A stretch of 64,000 nucleotides of DNA, taken from NCBI RefSeq assembly GCF_001038485.1, contig NZ_LDUE01000048.1, forward strand, positions 86,738 through 150,737. Reading direction: 5' to 3'. Below the pieces are notes generated by a model. The model was not told where the DNA came from. It saw only the letters and a list, made by a program, of their open reading frames with translations, and did no database searches. This document shows, in pieces, positions 37,462-49,752 of the stretch (the first letter of the stretch is position 1; the number at the start of each line of letters is the position of its first letter). A program made the position numbers and the translations under genes. Source of the stretch: Ornithinibacillus californiensis. Lineage in GTDB: Bacteria; Bacillota; Bacilli; Bacillales; Amphibacillaceae.

Positions 37462-38663
37462 GCCTTCTCATCCTTCATATCTTGTAAAATAAGTTTAAAT
37501 AGTTCATTGGCTACTTCCTTTTTTGATGCTTGTGGAATATCGTGTTGTTCCAATTCTCTATTTACATACGTCACAATATTTGTATCACTACCAAATCCAG
37601 CACCTTCCTGCGCAACATTATTGATAACAATTGCATCAAGATTCTTGCGCTTCAGTTTTTCCGTACCATACTCTATTGGGTTTTGTGTTTCTGCAGCGAA
37701 TCCGACTAGAAACTGATTTGTCTTCCTATTACCTAGCGCTTTTAAAATATCTTGGGTTCTCTCAAGCTCTATTTGTAGTGCTCCGTCTTGCTTTTTCATT
37801 TTTTCATCATACGTTATCTTAGGACGATAATCTGCTACTGCTGCGGCTTTAATAACTATATCTTGGTTAGGGAAATTATCTGTCATGGCTTCATACATTT
37901 CTTGTGCAGTAGTGACATTAATTAGCTTAATTCCAACAGTTGGATTCTTAAGATCTACCGGTCCTGAAACTAACGTAACATCCGCTCCAAGCTCATAGGC
38001 GGCTTCTGCTAATTTATACCCCATCTTTCCCGTAGACCGATTGGAAAAGAACCGTACAGGATCAATTCTTTCTCTTGTAGGACCTGCAGAAATCAATACT
38101 TTCTTACCAGCTAATAGCTGACGATTACCTTGGTGTGTTTTTATCACGTCAATAATCGTTTCTGGTTCCTCTAATCTTCCTTTGCCCACCCATCCACAAG
38201 CAAGGTAACCTGCTCCAGGTTCAATAAAATGATAGCCAAAGTCAGCTAATACTTGCATATTCTTTATAACCGCTGGATGTTCATACATGTTCACATTCAT
38301 TGCAGGTGCAATATACACAACCGCTTTTGTAGCTAGAATAATTGTAGAAACTATATCATCGGCTATACCATTAGCAACTTTTCCAATTATGTTTGCTGTT
38401 GCTGGTGCTAATAAGAATATGTCTGCCCAATCAGCTAAATCGATATGAGCGATTTTTTCCGGATCCTTCTCATCAAATGTATCCGTATATACTGGGTTTC
38501 GTGATAATGCTTGAAAAGTAAGTGGTGATACAAACTTTGATGCTGATTCAGTCATAATTACCTTTACATTAGCGCCCTGTTGGGTTAATTTACTTGTTAA
38601 TGCACATGCTTTATATGCAGCGATGCCACCTGTTACGGCAAGCAGAACATTTTTATTTTGCAT
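37458..38663 (-). CDS. coaBC: Bifunctional phosphopantothenoylcysteine decarboxylase/synthetase
   Basis: Two steps of CoA synthesis. 401 residues: N-terminal flavoprotein CoaC domain (TGGIAAYKA, active-site His region TFDEKDPEKIAHIDLADWA, and APAMNVNMYEHPAV), and C-terminal CTP-dependent CoaB domain (ISAGPTRERIDPVRFFSNRS, KAAAVADYRP, KKQDGALQIEL). Lies between rpoZ and priA as in B. subtilis; a terminator after rpoZ suggests its own start of transcription or read-through. Confidence 0.97.
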   Translation of the reverse strand: MQNKNVLLAVTGGIAAYKACALTSKLTQQGANVKVIMTESASKFVSPLTFQALSRNPVYTDTFDEKDPEKIAHIDLADWADIFLLAPATANIIGKVANGIADDIVSTIILATKAVVYIAPAMNVNMYEHPAVIKNMQVLADFGYHFIEPGAGYLACGWVGKGRLEEPETIIDVIKTHQGNRQLLAGKKVLISAGPTRERIDPVRFFSNRSTGKMGYKLAEAAYELGADVTLVSGPVDLKNPTVGIKLINVTTAQEMYEAMTDNFPNQDIVIKAAAVADYRPKITYDEKMKKQDGALQIELERTQDILKALGNRKTNQFLVGFAAETQNPIEYGTEKLKRKNLDAIVINNVAQEGAGFGSDTNIVTYVNRELEQHDIPQASKKEVANELFKLILQDMKDEKA

Positions 38664-38723
38664 AATACAAACACCCTTCTAGTAATAAATCTTCTAGTCT
38701 AGTTATACCATAATTTACAAATA

Positions 38724-38760
38724 AAAAATAATCCCTTACATTCTAAGATGCAAGGGATTT
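38724..38760 (-). terminator. Rho-independent terminator after rpoZ
   Basis: 12-bp stem with one wobble pair (arms 38748-38759 and 38730-38741), followed on the minus strand by ATTTTTTATTTG. Separates remA-gmk-rpoZ from coaBC-priA. Confidence 0.75.
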
Positions 38761-38767
38761 ACTACTT

Positions 38768-38964
38768 TTATTGGTCTTCTTCTAATTTAAGTTCGTTTGC
38801 AGCGATTTCTTCTAGTGCCATACCAACATACTTATGAGACTTTGGATTTTCAATTCGAAGATTGTTAACCTCACGTAATTGTCTTGCCCTCTTTGCCGAA
38901 AGTGTGACAAGTGAATATTTCGATCTAATTTTTTCTTGTAACTGGTCAATTGATGGTTCTAACA

Positions 38965-38965
<1 letters not shown>
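38768..38965 (-). CDS. rpoZ: RNA polymerase omega subunit
   Basis: Small RNA polymerase subunit aiding beta' folding. 65 residues from the second of two tandem ATGs: [13 protein letters not shown], then [15 protein letters not shown] and the C-terminal [12 protein letters not shown]. The start overlaps the gmk stop (ATGATG context). Confidence 0.95.
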
Positions 38966-39872
<907 letters not shown>

Positions 39873-39943
39873 GTAACTTCCCCCTTAATCATTCTAAACT
39901 ATTATATAGGCTTTTTCATGAAAATAAAAGTATCTACCAAGTT

Positions 39944-40825
39944 TCACTCGATATTTTGGACTTGTTCTTTAATTTTCTCAATTTCACTCTTCAATTCTAC
40001 TGTCCACTCGCCTATCATTGAATCCGATGATTTAGAACCGATCGTATTTGCTTCACGGTTCATTTCCTGAACGATAAAGTCAAGCTTTCTTCCAATTGGC
40101 TCATCACTATTACAAATCTCTTGCATTTGATCGAGATGGCTTAATAATCTCGTGATTTCCTCTGAAATGTCGCCCTTCTCCGCTAACATGGCTATTTCCT
40201 GATGGATCCTTCCTTCGTCCAAATTAATCTGTTTATCAACAAAATCTGCAATACGTTTCTTTATTCGATTGCGGTATTCTTCTATTACTGCTTCTCTTCT
40301 ACCTTCTAATAATAATACCATATCCCGGATAGCTGAGGCACGTCTTATAATATCTTCAATCAGATATTTCCCTTCCTCCAAACGCATTTCTAAAACCTGT
40401 TGACAGGCTCGTTCTACATAAGTTAGTAATAACTCCTGTAGCTCACTTGGTTTATCTTCATTTGCATGTACGGTTATTAGATCTGGAAGTTCAGTAATCA
40501 TGGAGATCTGGATATCTCCACTCAAAGAATATCTTTCTTTCGCTTTTTGTAGCTCATGTACAAACTGATCCATTAACTCCCAATCCGCTACAATAGATTT
40601 ATCGACAAAACTATTTCCATCCAAGTCAACATGTATTTCAATCCGTCCCCGGTTGAAGTATGATTTAATTATTCGTTTTATTTTATCTTCCAAAAATAAA
40701 AATGTCCTCGGATATTTCGGAACAATATCCAGAAAACGATGATTTACCGCTCTAATTTCTACTGAAATGGATGTACTATCCAACTCGAACGTACTTATTC
40801 CATAACCAGTCATACTTTTTGCCAA
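39944..40825 (-). CDS. YicC/YloC family endoribonuclease-like protein
   Basis: About 293 residues; the family was long a stress-induced protein of unknown function and is now linked to RNA cleavage. SMTGYGISTFELDS N-terminus, EIRAVNHRFLDI, and C-terminal signatures GDISEEITRLLSHLDQM and GRKLDFIVQEMNREANT. Start is uncertain: I favour TTG at 40825, six bases behind AGGTG, giving MAKSMTGYG; ATG at 40831 and GTG at 40834 are alternatives but overlap the binding site. First gene before remA-gmk-rpoZ. Confidence 0.9.
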   Translation of the reverse strand: MAKSMTGYGISTFELDSTSISVEIRAVNHRFLDIVPKYPRTFLFLEDKIKRIIKSYFNRGRIEIHVDLDGNSFVDKSIVADWELMDQFVHELQKAKERYSLSGDIQISMITELPDLITVHANEDKPSELQELLLTYVERACQQVLEMRLEEGKYLIEDIIRRASAIRDMVLLLEGRREAVIEEYRNRIKKRIADFVDKQINLDEGRIHQEIAMLAEKGDISEEITRLLSHLDQMQEICNSDEPIGRKLDFIVQEMNREANTIGSKSSDSMIGEWTVELKSEIEKIKEQVQNIE

Positions 40826-41029
40826 AATCATCACCTACTTCATTAAACTAACAATTATTATAACATATCTTTCATAGGGTATCGGATCCTAGCATGTATC
40901 TAATAGCGGTAAAATAAAAGATAGTTCCTTTTTTGGAAACTAGAATCAAGTTATAAAGTTGGTGCTTATTGAAGATCGAGAAAGTGGCGTGTGAAGGTTC
41001 TCCTGTCCATATGTCTAGAAAACATTCAA

Positions 41030-41066
41030 CAGAAAAAACCCTTCACAAATAATTATGAAGGGTTTT
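41030..41066 (-). terminator. Rho-independent terminator after the P-type ATPase
   Basis: Perfect 11-bp stem (arms 41056-41066 and 41035-41045) AAAACCCTTCA, 10-base loop, then TTCTG on the minus strand. Confidence 0.85.
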
Positions 41067-41071
41067 AGGAT

Positions 41072-43729
41072 TTATTTTTTTGTGAAGCCAAATAATACAG
41101 TAGGTATTGCCGCCATGCCTATAATCAATAACCAATCACGTAATCCCAAGGATACCGTATGGAAAATTGGTTGTAACGGCGTCCAATAAATAACGACTAA
41201 TAGTAATAACACAGAAGATATTACAGCTACTACAAGGTACATGTTTTCAAAAGGATTCCTATCAAATACTGATCGTTCACTTCGACAATCAAAAACGTGT
41301 ATTAGTTGTGCCATTACTAAAGTGGAAAAAGCAACTGTTTGTCCATATACAAGGTTCTCAGGGGTATTCTGATACGTAACCATAAAGGCGATTAACGTTA
41401 CTACACCAATCAAAATACCCCTTGTAATAATTTTATAACCTAAGCCTCGAGCAAACACCCCTTCTTTAGGACTCCTCGGCGCACGCTTCATCACATCATC
41501 TTCCGGCTTATCCAGACCTAATGCCATTGCTGGTAAGCCATCAGTAACTAAGTTCACCCAAAGAATTTGGACAGGTACTAACGGAAGTGGCATCCCTAGT
41601 AACACTGCAAAAAGCATTACTAGTATTTCCCCAACATTCGACGCTAACAGATAACGTATAAATTTTCGTATATTCTCATAGATATTGCGGCCTTCTTGGA
41701 TAGCGGCTTTTATAGTAGCAAAGTTGTCGTCCATTAATACGAGTGATGATGCTTCTTTTGTTACATCAGTTCCGCTTATCCCCATGCTAATCCCAATATC
41801 ACTCGCTTTAATTGCTGGTGCATCATTCACACCATCCCCTGTCATCGCAACAATATGGCCTCTCGATTGAAAAGCCTTTACTATTTTTAGCTTATGTTCA
41901 GGAGTTACTCTAGCAAACACATAAACCTCTTCAATGATATCCTCTAGTTCCTCAACTGACATATGGTTCAACTGGCTTCCTTCAAGAACTAATCCATTTT
42001 CAGGCAAAAGATTAAGATCTTTCGCAATAGCACGCGCAGTTTTAACATGATCTCCTGTTATCATAACCGTCTTTATACCAGCTTGCCTGCACTCTTCAAT
42101 AGCAGCTTTAACCTCTTTGCGTGGTGGATCAATAATGCCGTATAATCCAATAAACGTTAAATCCTTCTCCAAGAATGTGGATTCAAGTGATACATCTTTT
42201 GCTAAGGGTCTCATACTAATTGCAATCGTACGTAATGCTTTATCTGCCATTCCCCCTATAGCAAGCTCAATATTGTCTCTATCTCGTTGTTTTAGTAATT
42301 TGCGATCATTTTGTTCTAAGAAATAGTTACAACGCGGCAGCAGAACATCTGGTGCACCCTTGGTTATAAGAAAACGCCTTTCATTTTCATCTTCGACGAC
42401 AACACTCATTCGCTTCCGATCAGAATCAAATGGAATTTCTTTAATAATCTTGAAGTTTTCATTATTTAAGTGGGTTAAACCTATCTTTCTAGCTGCTACA
42501 AGTAATGCTCCATCGGTTGGATCTCCATCTATAAAGTACTTTCCTTTTTTCACTTGTAGTTCAGCATTATTACATAACTGGCCATAAAGAAGCATAGTTT
42601 CTAAATTCGGATGTTCTCTTTTTAATTTTTTATTCCCAAATAGGAATTCACCAACTATATCATAACCATCCCCTGTTACTGAAATGCTCTCTCCGTTTAC
42701 GAACATTTCCTTAACAGTCATCTGGTTCTCAGTCATCGTACCTGTTTTATCCGAACAGATTACAGAAGCACATCCGAGGGTTTCAACAGCAGATAATTTC
42801 CTTACAATCGCCTTTTTGCGTATCATTCTCTGTACCCCGAGTGATAATGCTACAGTAACAATGGCTGGTAATCCTTCTGGAATTGCAGCAACCGCAAGCG
42901 AGACCCCTGCAAGGAACATATTATAAACAGGATGCCCTTGAATCACACCAAGACCTACTACTAAAATAGTTAGTAAGATTGCTACAACTATTAATATCTT
43001 TCCTAGTTCGGCTAATTTTCTTTCCAGTGGCGTTGGGATTTTTTTCGTATTAGACATTAACGAAGCAATTTGCCCCATGACCGTATTCATTCCGGTACCG
43101 ACTACAATTCCAATTCCTGAACCACGTGTTACTAAAGTACCCATAAATCCCATATTTACTTGGTCTCCAGCATCTAAGTCATCACGCATGATCGCTGTGG
43201 CATGCTTCATTACGGGAAGAGATTCACCAGTTAGTGCCGACTCCTCCGTTTCTAAGCTACTTGATTTTACTATGCGTATATCTGCTGGTATTCGATCACC
43301 GCTATTAACTTTTACGATGTCTCCAACTACCAGCTCTCGTGACGAAATCTTTTCCCATTTTTGTTCCCGAAAAACATTTGCCATTGGTGCAGACAACTCT
43401 TTAAGCTTTTCAAGAGATTTCTCTGCCTTTTGCTCTTGGAAATAACCAATAAACCCATTGACTAATACAATTACCATAATTGCAATTGCATCAATGAATT
43501 CTCCAAGCATTCCCGCTATTAATGTAGCAGCAAGCAATACAAGTACCATAAAATCTTGAAACTGTTTCAAGAAGATAAGTAATCTTGATGTTTGCTTTGC
43601 CGATTCTAGAACATTATAGCCATATTGCTTTTGTCTCTCCCCCACTTGTTTAGGGGTCAGTCCCCTAGAAGTTGTTACTTGAAGCTTTTGTTCTACTTGT
43701 TCGACATCTAATTGATACCACTTTTTCAT
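41072..43729 (-). CDS. P-type Ca2+-transporting ATPase (YloB-like)
   Basis: 885-residue membrane pump resembling SERCA/PMR1-type calcium ATPases, as in B. subtilis YloB. N-terminal cation-ATPase domain (MKKWYQLDVEQVEQKL), TGES loop (ESALTGESLPV), phosphorylation site CSDKTGTMTENQMTVKE, KGAPDVLL, TGDHVKTA and hinge MTGDGVNDAPAIKASDIG. About ten membrane helices; AAIPEGLPAIVT includes the Ca-site Glu. I chose the ATG at 43729, eight bases after GGAGG, not the upstream in-frame one. Divergent from rqcH. Monocistronic with terminator. Confidence 0.94.
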   Translation of the reverse strand: MKKWYQLDVEQVEQKLQVTTSRGLTPKQVGERQKQYGYNVLESAKQTSRLLIFLKQFQDFMVLVLLAATLIAGMLGEFIDAIAIMVIVLVNGFIGYFQEQKAEKSLEKLKELSAPMANVFREQKWEKISSRELVVGDIVKVNSGDRIPADIRIVKSSSLETEESALTGESLPVMKHATAIMRDDLDAGDQVNMGFMGTLVTRGSGIGIVVGTGMNTVMGQIASLMSNTKKIPTPLERKLAELGKILIVVAILLTILVVGLGVIQGHPVYNMFLAGVSLAVAAIPEGLPAIVTVALSLGVQRMIRKKAIVRKLSAVETLGCASVICSDKTGTMTENQMTVKEMFVNGESISVTGDGYDIVGEFLFGNKKLKREHPNLETMLLYGQLCNNAELQVKKGKYFIDGDPTDGALLVAARKIGLTHLNNENFKIIKEIPFDSDRKRMSVVVEDENERRFLITKGAPDVLLPRCNYFLEQNDRKLLKQRDRDNIELAIGGMADKALRTIAISMRPLAKDVSLESTFLEKDLTFIGLYGIIDPPRKEVKAAIEECRQAGIKTVMITGDHVKTARAIAKDLNLLPENGLVLEGSQLNHMSVEELEDIIEEVYVFARVTPEHKLKIVKAFQSRGHIVAMTGDGVNDAPAIKASDIGISMGISGTDVTKEASSLVLMDDNFATIKAAIQEGRNIYENIRKFIRYLLASNVGEILVMLFAVLLGMPLPLVPVQILWVNLVTDGLPAMALGLDKPEDDVMKRAPRSPKEGVFARGLGYKIITRGILIGVVTLIAFMVTYQNTPENLVYGQTVAFSTLVMAQLIHVFDCRSERSVFDRNPFENMYLVVAVISSVLLLLVVIYWTPLQPIFHTVSLGLRDWLLIIGMAAIPTVLFGFTKK

Positions 43730-43813
43730 GTCGCATTCCTCCATGCTAAACTTGAGAGCATTTTTTCTCATGTAATCTTAATAGTGATATCTATGCAGAC
43801 TTGTCCTAAATAA

Positions 43814-43822
43814 TGCTATAAT
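43814..43822 (+). promoter_or_regulatory. Extended -10 promoter of rqcH
   Basis: TGCTATAAT, an extended -10 with a consensus hexamer at 43817-43822 and no clear -35. It lies 22 bases before the chosen ATG and just before the ribosome binding site, so the leader would be very short. Confidence 0.45.
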
Positions 43823-43843
43823 TTGGGATGTGAGGTGAGTCAA

Positions 43844-45547
43844 ATGCCATTTGACGGTATTGTAACAAGAGCAGTAACGAAAGAGTTATCCGACAAATTA
43901 GTACCAGGTAAAATAACGAAAATTTATCAACCGACTGATACGGAAATTATCTTGACCATTCGTAGCCAAAGAGAAAATCATGTCCTCCTTTTATCTATTC
44001 ATCCGACTTATTCTCGGGTGCATATCACAAAGGAAACTATCCATAATCCAGCTGATGCACCAATGTTCTGCATGGTACTCCGAAAACACTTATCGGGTGC
44101 CATCATCGAATCAATAGAGCAAGATGGAATGGAAAGAATAATTTCATTCACGGTTAAAACCAGAAATGAGATTGGTGATATATCCACCAAAAAACTCATC
44201 CTAGAATTAATGGGTAAGCACAGTAATCTTATGCTTGTTGATGAAGAAAAAGGACATATTATCGATAGCTTAAAACACGTATCCATGGCCCAGAATAGAT
44301 ATCGAACAGTGTTACCTGGTTCTCCTTATGTGTTTCCTCCAAAGCAGGATAAAGTAAACCCACTGGAAATAGATGGGGAAACATTAATAAGGAAGCTAGA
44401 TTTTAATGCAGGTAAAATAGATTCTCAATTAGTTCAGTTATTTGTTGGATTTTCTCCTTTCATTGCTAGTGAGTTAGTTAGTCGTGCAAAATTGGGTACA
44501 GATGAGGTTTATAAAGAGGCATTTCTAGAAATACAAAAGCAAATGAACCTTCATCAATACAATCCAACAATCTATCGAGGGATAAAAGAAGATTTTCATG
44601 TACTTGAGATATTTCACAATCCAGGTGAAAATGAGAACTTTTCAACGACAAACGAAATGCTTGATCACTTTTATTCAGGTAAAGCAGAACGTGACCGTGT
44701 TAAACAGCAAGCAAAGGATTTATATCGTTTCATTCAAAATGAAAAAGATAAAAATGTGCGTAAGCTTAAAAAGCATGAACGCACATTACAAAAGGCAGCT
44801 GGCGCAGAAAAGTTTCAACGGTTAGGTGAGCTATTAACTGCTAATATGCACGCCGTTAAATTGGGAGATTCCTCTATATCTGTTGTCGATTATTATGATC
44901 CAGAGCAAAAAGAAACTGCAATCGAGCTTAACCCGAATAAGACACCTAGTGAAAATGCACAAAGCTACTTTAAAACTTACCAAAAATTAAAAACATCGAA
45001 AGTCAAGGTAGAACAAGAAATTGTAAAAACGAAGGAAGAAATAGCCTATTTTGACCAATTACTACAGCAAATAGATGTAGCCGGAGTAGGAGATATCGAG
45101 GAAATACGTGAAGAACTTCGAGAAGAAGGTTATATAAAGAAACAAACTAAAGGTAAACGTAAGAATAAACAAATGACTCCCAAGCCTGAAGAGTATGTAT
45201 CTACCGATGGTACAACCATGCTTGTAGGGAAAAATAATAAGCAGAATGAGTACTTGACGATGAAGTTGGCACATCGAGATGAAATTTGGTTTCACACGAA
45301 GGATATTCCTGGTTCACACGTTATCATCCGATCCAAAAGCCCAAGTGAAGGAACAATACTAGAAGCAGCTCAGTTAGCTGCTTATTATAGCAAATCTCAA
45401 CGTTCTTCATCGGTCCCAGTAGATTACACAAAAGTTAGACACGTAAAAAAACCAAATGGATCCAAACCAGGATTCGTCATTTACGATAACCAAAAGACAA
45501 TCTATGTCACACCAGATAAGTCTATAGTAGATAAACTAAAAAAATAA
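43844..45547 (+). CDS. rqcH: Ribosome quality control protein RqcH (NFACT/FbpA family, YloA)
   Basis: Binds stalled 50S-peptidyl-tRNA complexes and recruits tRNA-Ala to add C-terminal alanine tails that mark aborted proteins. 567 residues: NFACT-N domain starting MPFDGIVTRAVTKELSDKL, a coiled-coil middle (residues ~280-430), and NFACT-R domain with DEIWFHTKDIPGSHVIIR and TKVRHVKKPNGSKPG. ATG at 43844 has GAGGTG six bases upstream. Also historically called fibronectin-binding protein A. Confidence 0.95.
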   Translation: MPFDGIVTRAVTKELSDKLVPGKITKIYQPTDTEIILTIRSQRENHVLLLSIHPTYSRVHITKETIHNPADAPMFCMVLRKHLSGAIIESIEQDGMERIISFTVKTRNEIGDISTKKLILELMGKHSNLMLVDEEKGHIIDSLKHVSMAQNRYRTVLPGSPYVFPPKQDKVNPLEIDGETLIRKLDFNAGKIDSQLVQLFVGFSPFIASELVSRAKLGTDEVYKEAFLEIQKQMNLHQYNPTIYRGIKEDFHVLEIFHNPGENENFSTTNEMLDHFYSGKAERDRVKQQAKDLYRFIQNEKDKNVRKLKKHERTLQKAAGAEKFQRLGELLTANMHAVKLGDSSISVVDYYDPEQKETAIELNPNKTPSENAQSYFKTYQKLKTSKVKVEQEIVKTKEEIAYFDQLLQQIDVAGVGDIEEIREELREEGYIKKQTKGKRKNKQMTPKPEEYVSTDGTTMLVGKNNKQNEYLTMKLAHRDEIWFHTKDIPGSHVIIRSKSPSEGTILEAAQLAAYYSKSQRSSSVPVDYTKVRHVKKPNGSKPGFVIYDNQKTIYVTPDKSIVDKLKK

Positions 45548-45619
45548 TATGTATAAAAAAGGAAGAGGCTAGTACATAACTAAATCAAAGGAATGTAAAT
45601 ACAAACAATCACCAAATCA

Positions 45620-45737
45620 GCCCCGGAAATATACGGAGACTCCTGTGGGAGGATAGGCATCGGTGAGACCCCGCAAGAGCGATAGCTCTGAGGAGGCTCA
45701 CCAGCCGCCCACGGAAAGCGTAGTATATTTCCGGGGC
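45620..45737. repeat. Dispersed nested inverted repeat, copy 3
   Basis: 118-bp element between convergent rqcH and a LysR gene. Outer stem GCCCCGGAAATATAC (45620-45634) pairs perfectly with 45723-45737. Its core is inverted relative to copy 1, and when aligned differs at about one base in ~86. Same nested inner stems and AGAGC/GCTCT tip. Confidence 0.9.
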
Positions 45738-45843
45738 GGATTATGTGCACTAATAATGTTCGGATTTACCTTTGATAGAATTACTTTTGTCCCAGCCTTC
45801 TTCCCTTTTGTTTTCTCTACAGAATACAACATAGTTAATGGTT

Positions 45844-46704
45844 TTATAAAAACTTTTCACTAGTTAACATCTTAATAAATTGATCCACCTGTGGTAGTTC
45901 CCGAAATCCCTCTTGATAAGAAACCCATGTATATCGCGTAACTGGCTTTCCATCCAGTTCTAAAGCGATATGCGGAAATTCATCCATCATGGAATCTGAA
46001 ACACTTTTGGGAAGGACTGCCATCCCGATTCCCTGCTTCATGAACTGTTTACACGTCTCAATTTGATCCACAGTCATTGTTCGCACTGGTTTGATTTGAT
46101 GTTGATGATGATACAGCCAATTATCAACTAATTCATGCATACTATCATCACTCTTAAACGCAATCAATGGACGCTCCTTTAACGTATCTTTGGGAAAAGC
46201 TTCTGTATCAAATATATAGAGAGGGTCATCAAATAACCGAATACTGGTTGACTCTTTTAATTTTTCCCCACGAATAATACAAACATGGTAGTCTTTATGA
46301 TTTCTTCGAATATCCTCACTTATTCCAGTTACTAGATTAATTGTAACGTTTGGGAATAGATTCGTATATTCACCGAGTATCTTTGGTAGAAATCGCTGAC
46401 TTATTAAAGATGAACAAGCAATAGATAAGGTTCCTTGGACCTCTTTGCTAGATTTCGAAAGCTTATTCTTTAGAGCTAGTTCTTGCTCAACAACTTGTTT
46501 CGCATGTTCTAATACAATCTCACCACTTGGCGTTAACACTAGGCTCTTAGGAGTTCTTAGAAAAATTGTTTCTCCAAAATAATCTTCTATATACTTTAAC
46601 CTTTGTGTAACAGCTGGCTGAGATATTAAAATGGCCTTTGCTGTTCCACGAATCGTGCCAATTTCATTCAGTTTCAATAATAATTCGTAGTCTTCTATTT
46701 TCAT
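45844..46704 (-). CDS. LysR family transcriptional regulator
   Basis: 286-residue LysR protein: N-terminal winged HTH (residues ~1-60, GTIRGTAKAILISQPAVTQR) and a periplasmic-binding-like effector domain (GTLSIACSSLISQRFLPKIL, QGIGMAVLPKSVS). Effector and targets cannot be read from sequence. It follows pyrE by 75 bases on the same strand but with no clear coupling; ATG behind AGAGGT suggests its own expression. In B. subtilis this interval holds sulfate-assimilation genes, so this is a lineage-specific neighbour. Confidence 0.9.
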   Translation of the reverse strand: MKIEDYELLLKLNEIGTIRGTAKAILISQPAVTQRLKYIEDYFGETIFLRTPKSLVLTPSGEIVLEHAKQVVEQELALKNKLSKSSKEVQGTLSIACSSLISQRFLPKILGEYTNLFPNVTINLVTGISEDIRRNHKDYHVCIIRGEKLKESTSIRLFDDPLYIFDTEAFPKDTLKERPLIAFKSDDSMHELVDNWLYHHQHQIKPVRTMTVDQIETCKQFMKQGIGMAVLPKSVSDSMMDEFPHIALELDGKPVTRYTWVSYQEGFRELPQVDQFIKMLTSEKFL

Positions 46705-46779
46705 CTAAATACCTCTGTTCAGATAATTATTATTTATATATTCTTATTATATAATAAACATCTGCTTATTACATGGAAT

Positions 46780-47378
46780 TTATGAATCGATAGAATTTCG
46801 CCATTGAATAAGCGTAGCTTGTTCGGTAGCCGTTATTTTGCCATCAACAACTAAAGCTTCGAGTAATACGTCATAGTTCGTTAAGCTCTGATAGCTTACA
46901 TCTTTATTATTAAAATTAGTTTGTGCATTTTTTAATCCATATGTAAAGATTGACATTACTTCTAAGACTTCAGCACCTGCCTTTCGAAGTGCATCTACTG
47001 CTTCAAGTGAAGAGCCTCCTGTAGAAATTAAGTCCTCAATGACTAAGACTTTTTTTCCCTCCACACTATCTCCTTCTATCTGATTACCTTTTCCATGACC
47101 TTTTGGTTGAGAACGGACATAAACCATCGGAAGATTTAATCGGTCTGATAACCAGGCCGCATGGGGAATTCCAGCAGTTGCACACCCTGCAACTATATCT
47201 GGTTTTGTCTCCATCTTCTCTACCAGGTTAACAAAAGCAGATGTGATTAGCTTTCTTACATTAGGGTGAGACATTGTGATTCGATTATCACAGTAAATAG
47301 GAGATTTTAATCCTGAGGTCCAGGTAAAATATTCTGCTGGATTAATTTGTACGGCCTTAATCCGTAATAATTCCCTTG

Positions 47379-47400
<22 letters not shown>
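46780..47400 (-). CDS. pyrE: Orotate phosphoribosyltransferase
   Basis: Joins orotate and PRPP to make OMP. 206 residues; PRPP motif VLVIEDLISTGGSSLEAVDAL. I use the ATG at 47400 (MQFNSELARELL), preceded by GGGAGG; the open frame extends five codons upstream. Overlaps pyrF by 22 bases. Last gene of the pyr operon. Confidence 0.97.
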
Positions 47401-49751
<2,351 letters not shown>

Positions 49752-49752
<1 letters not shown>

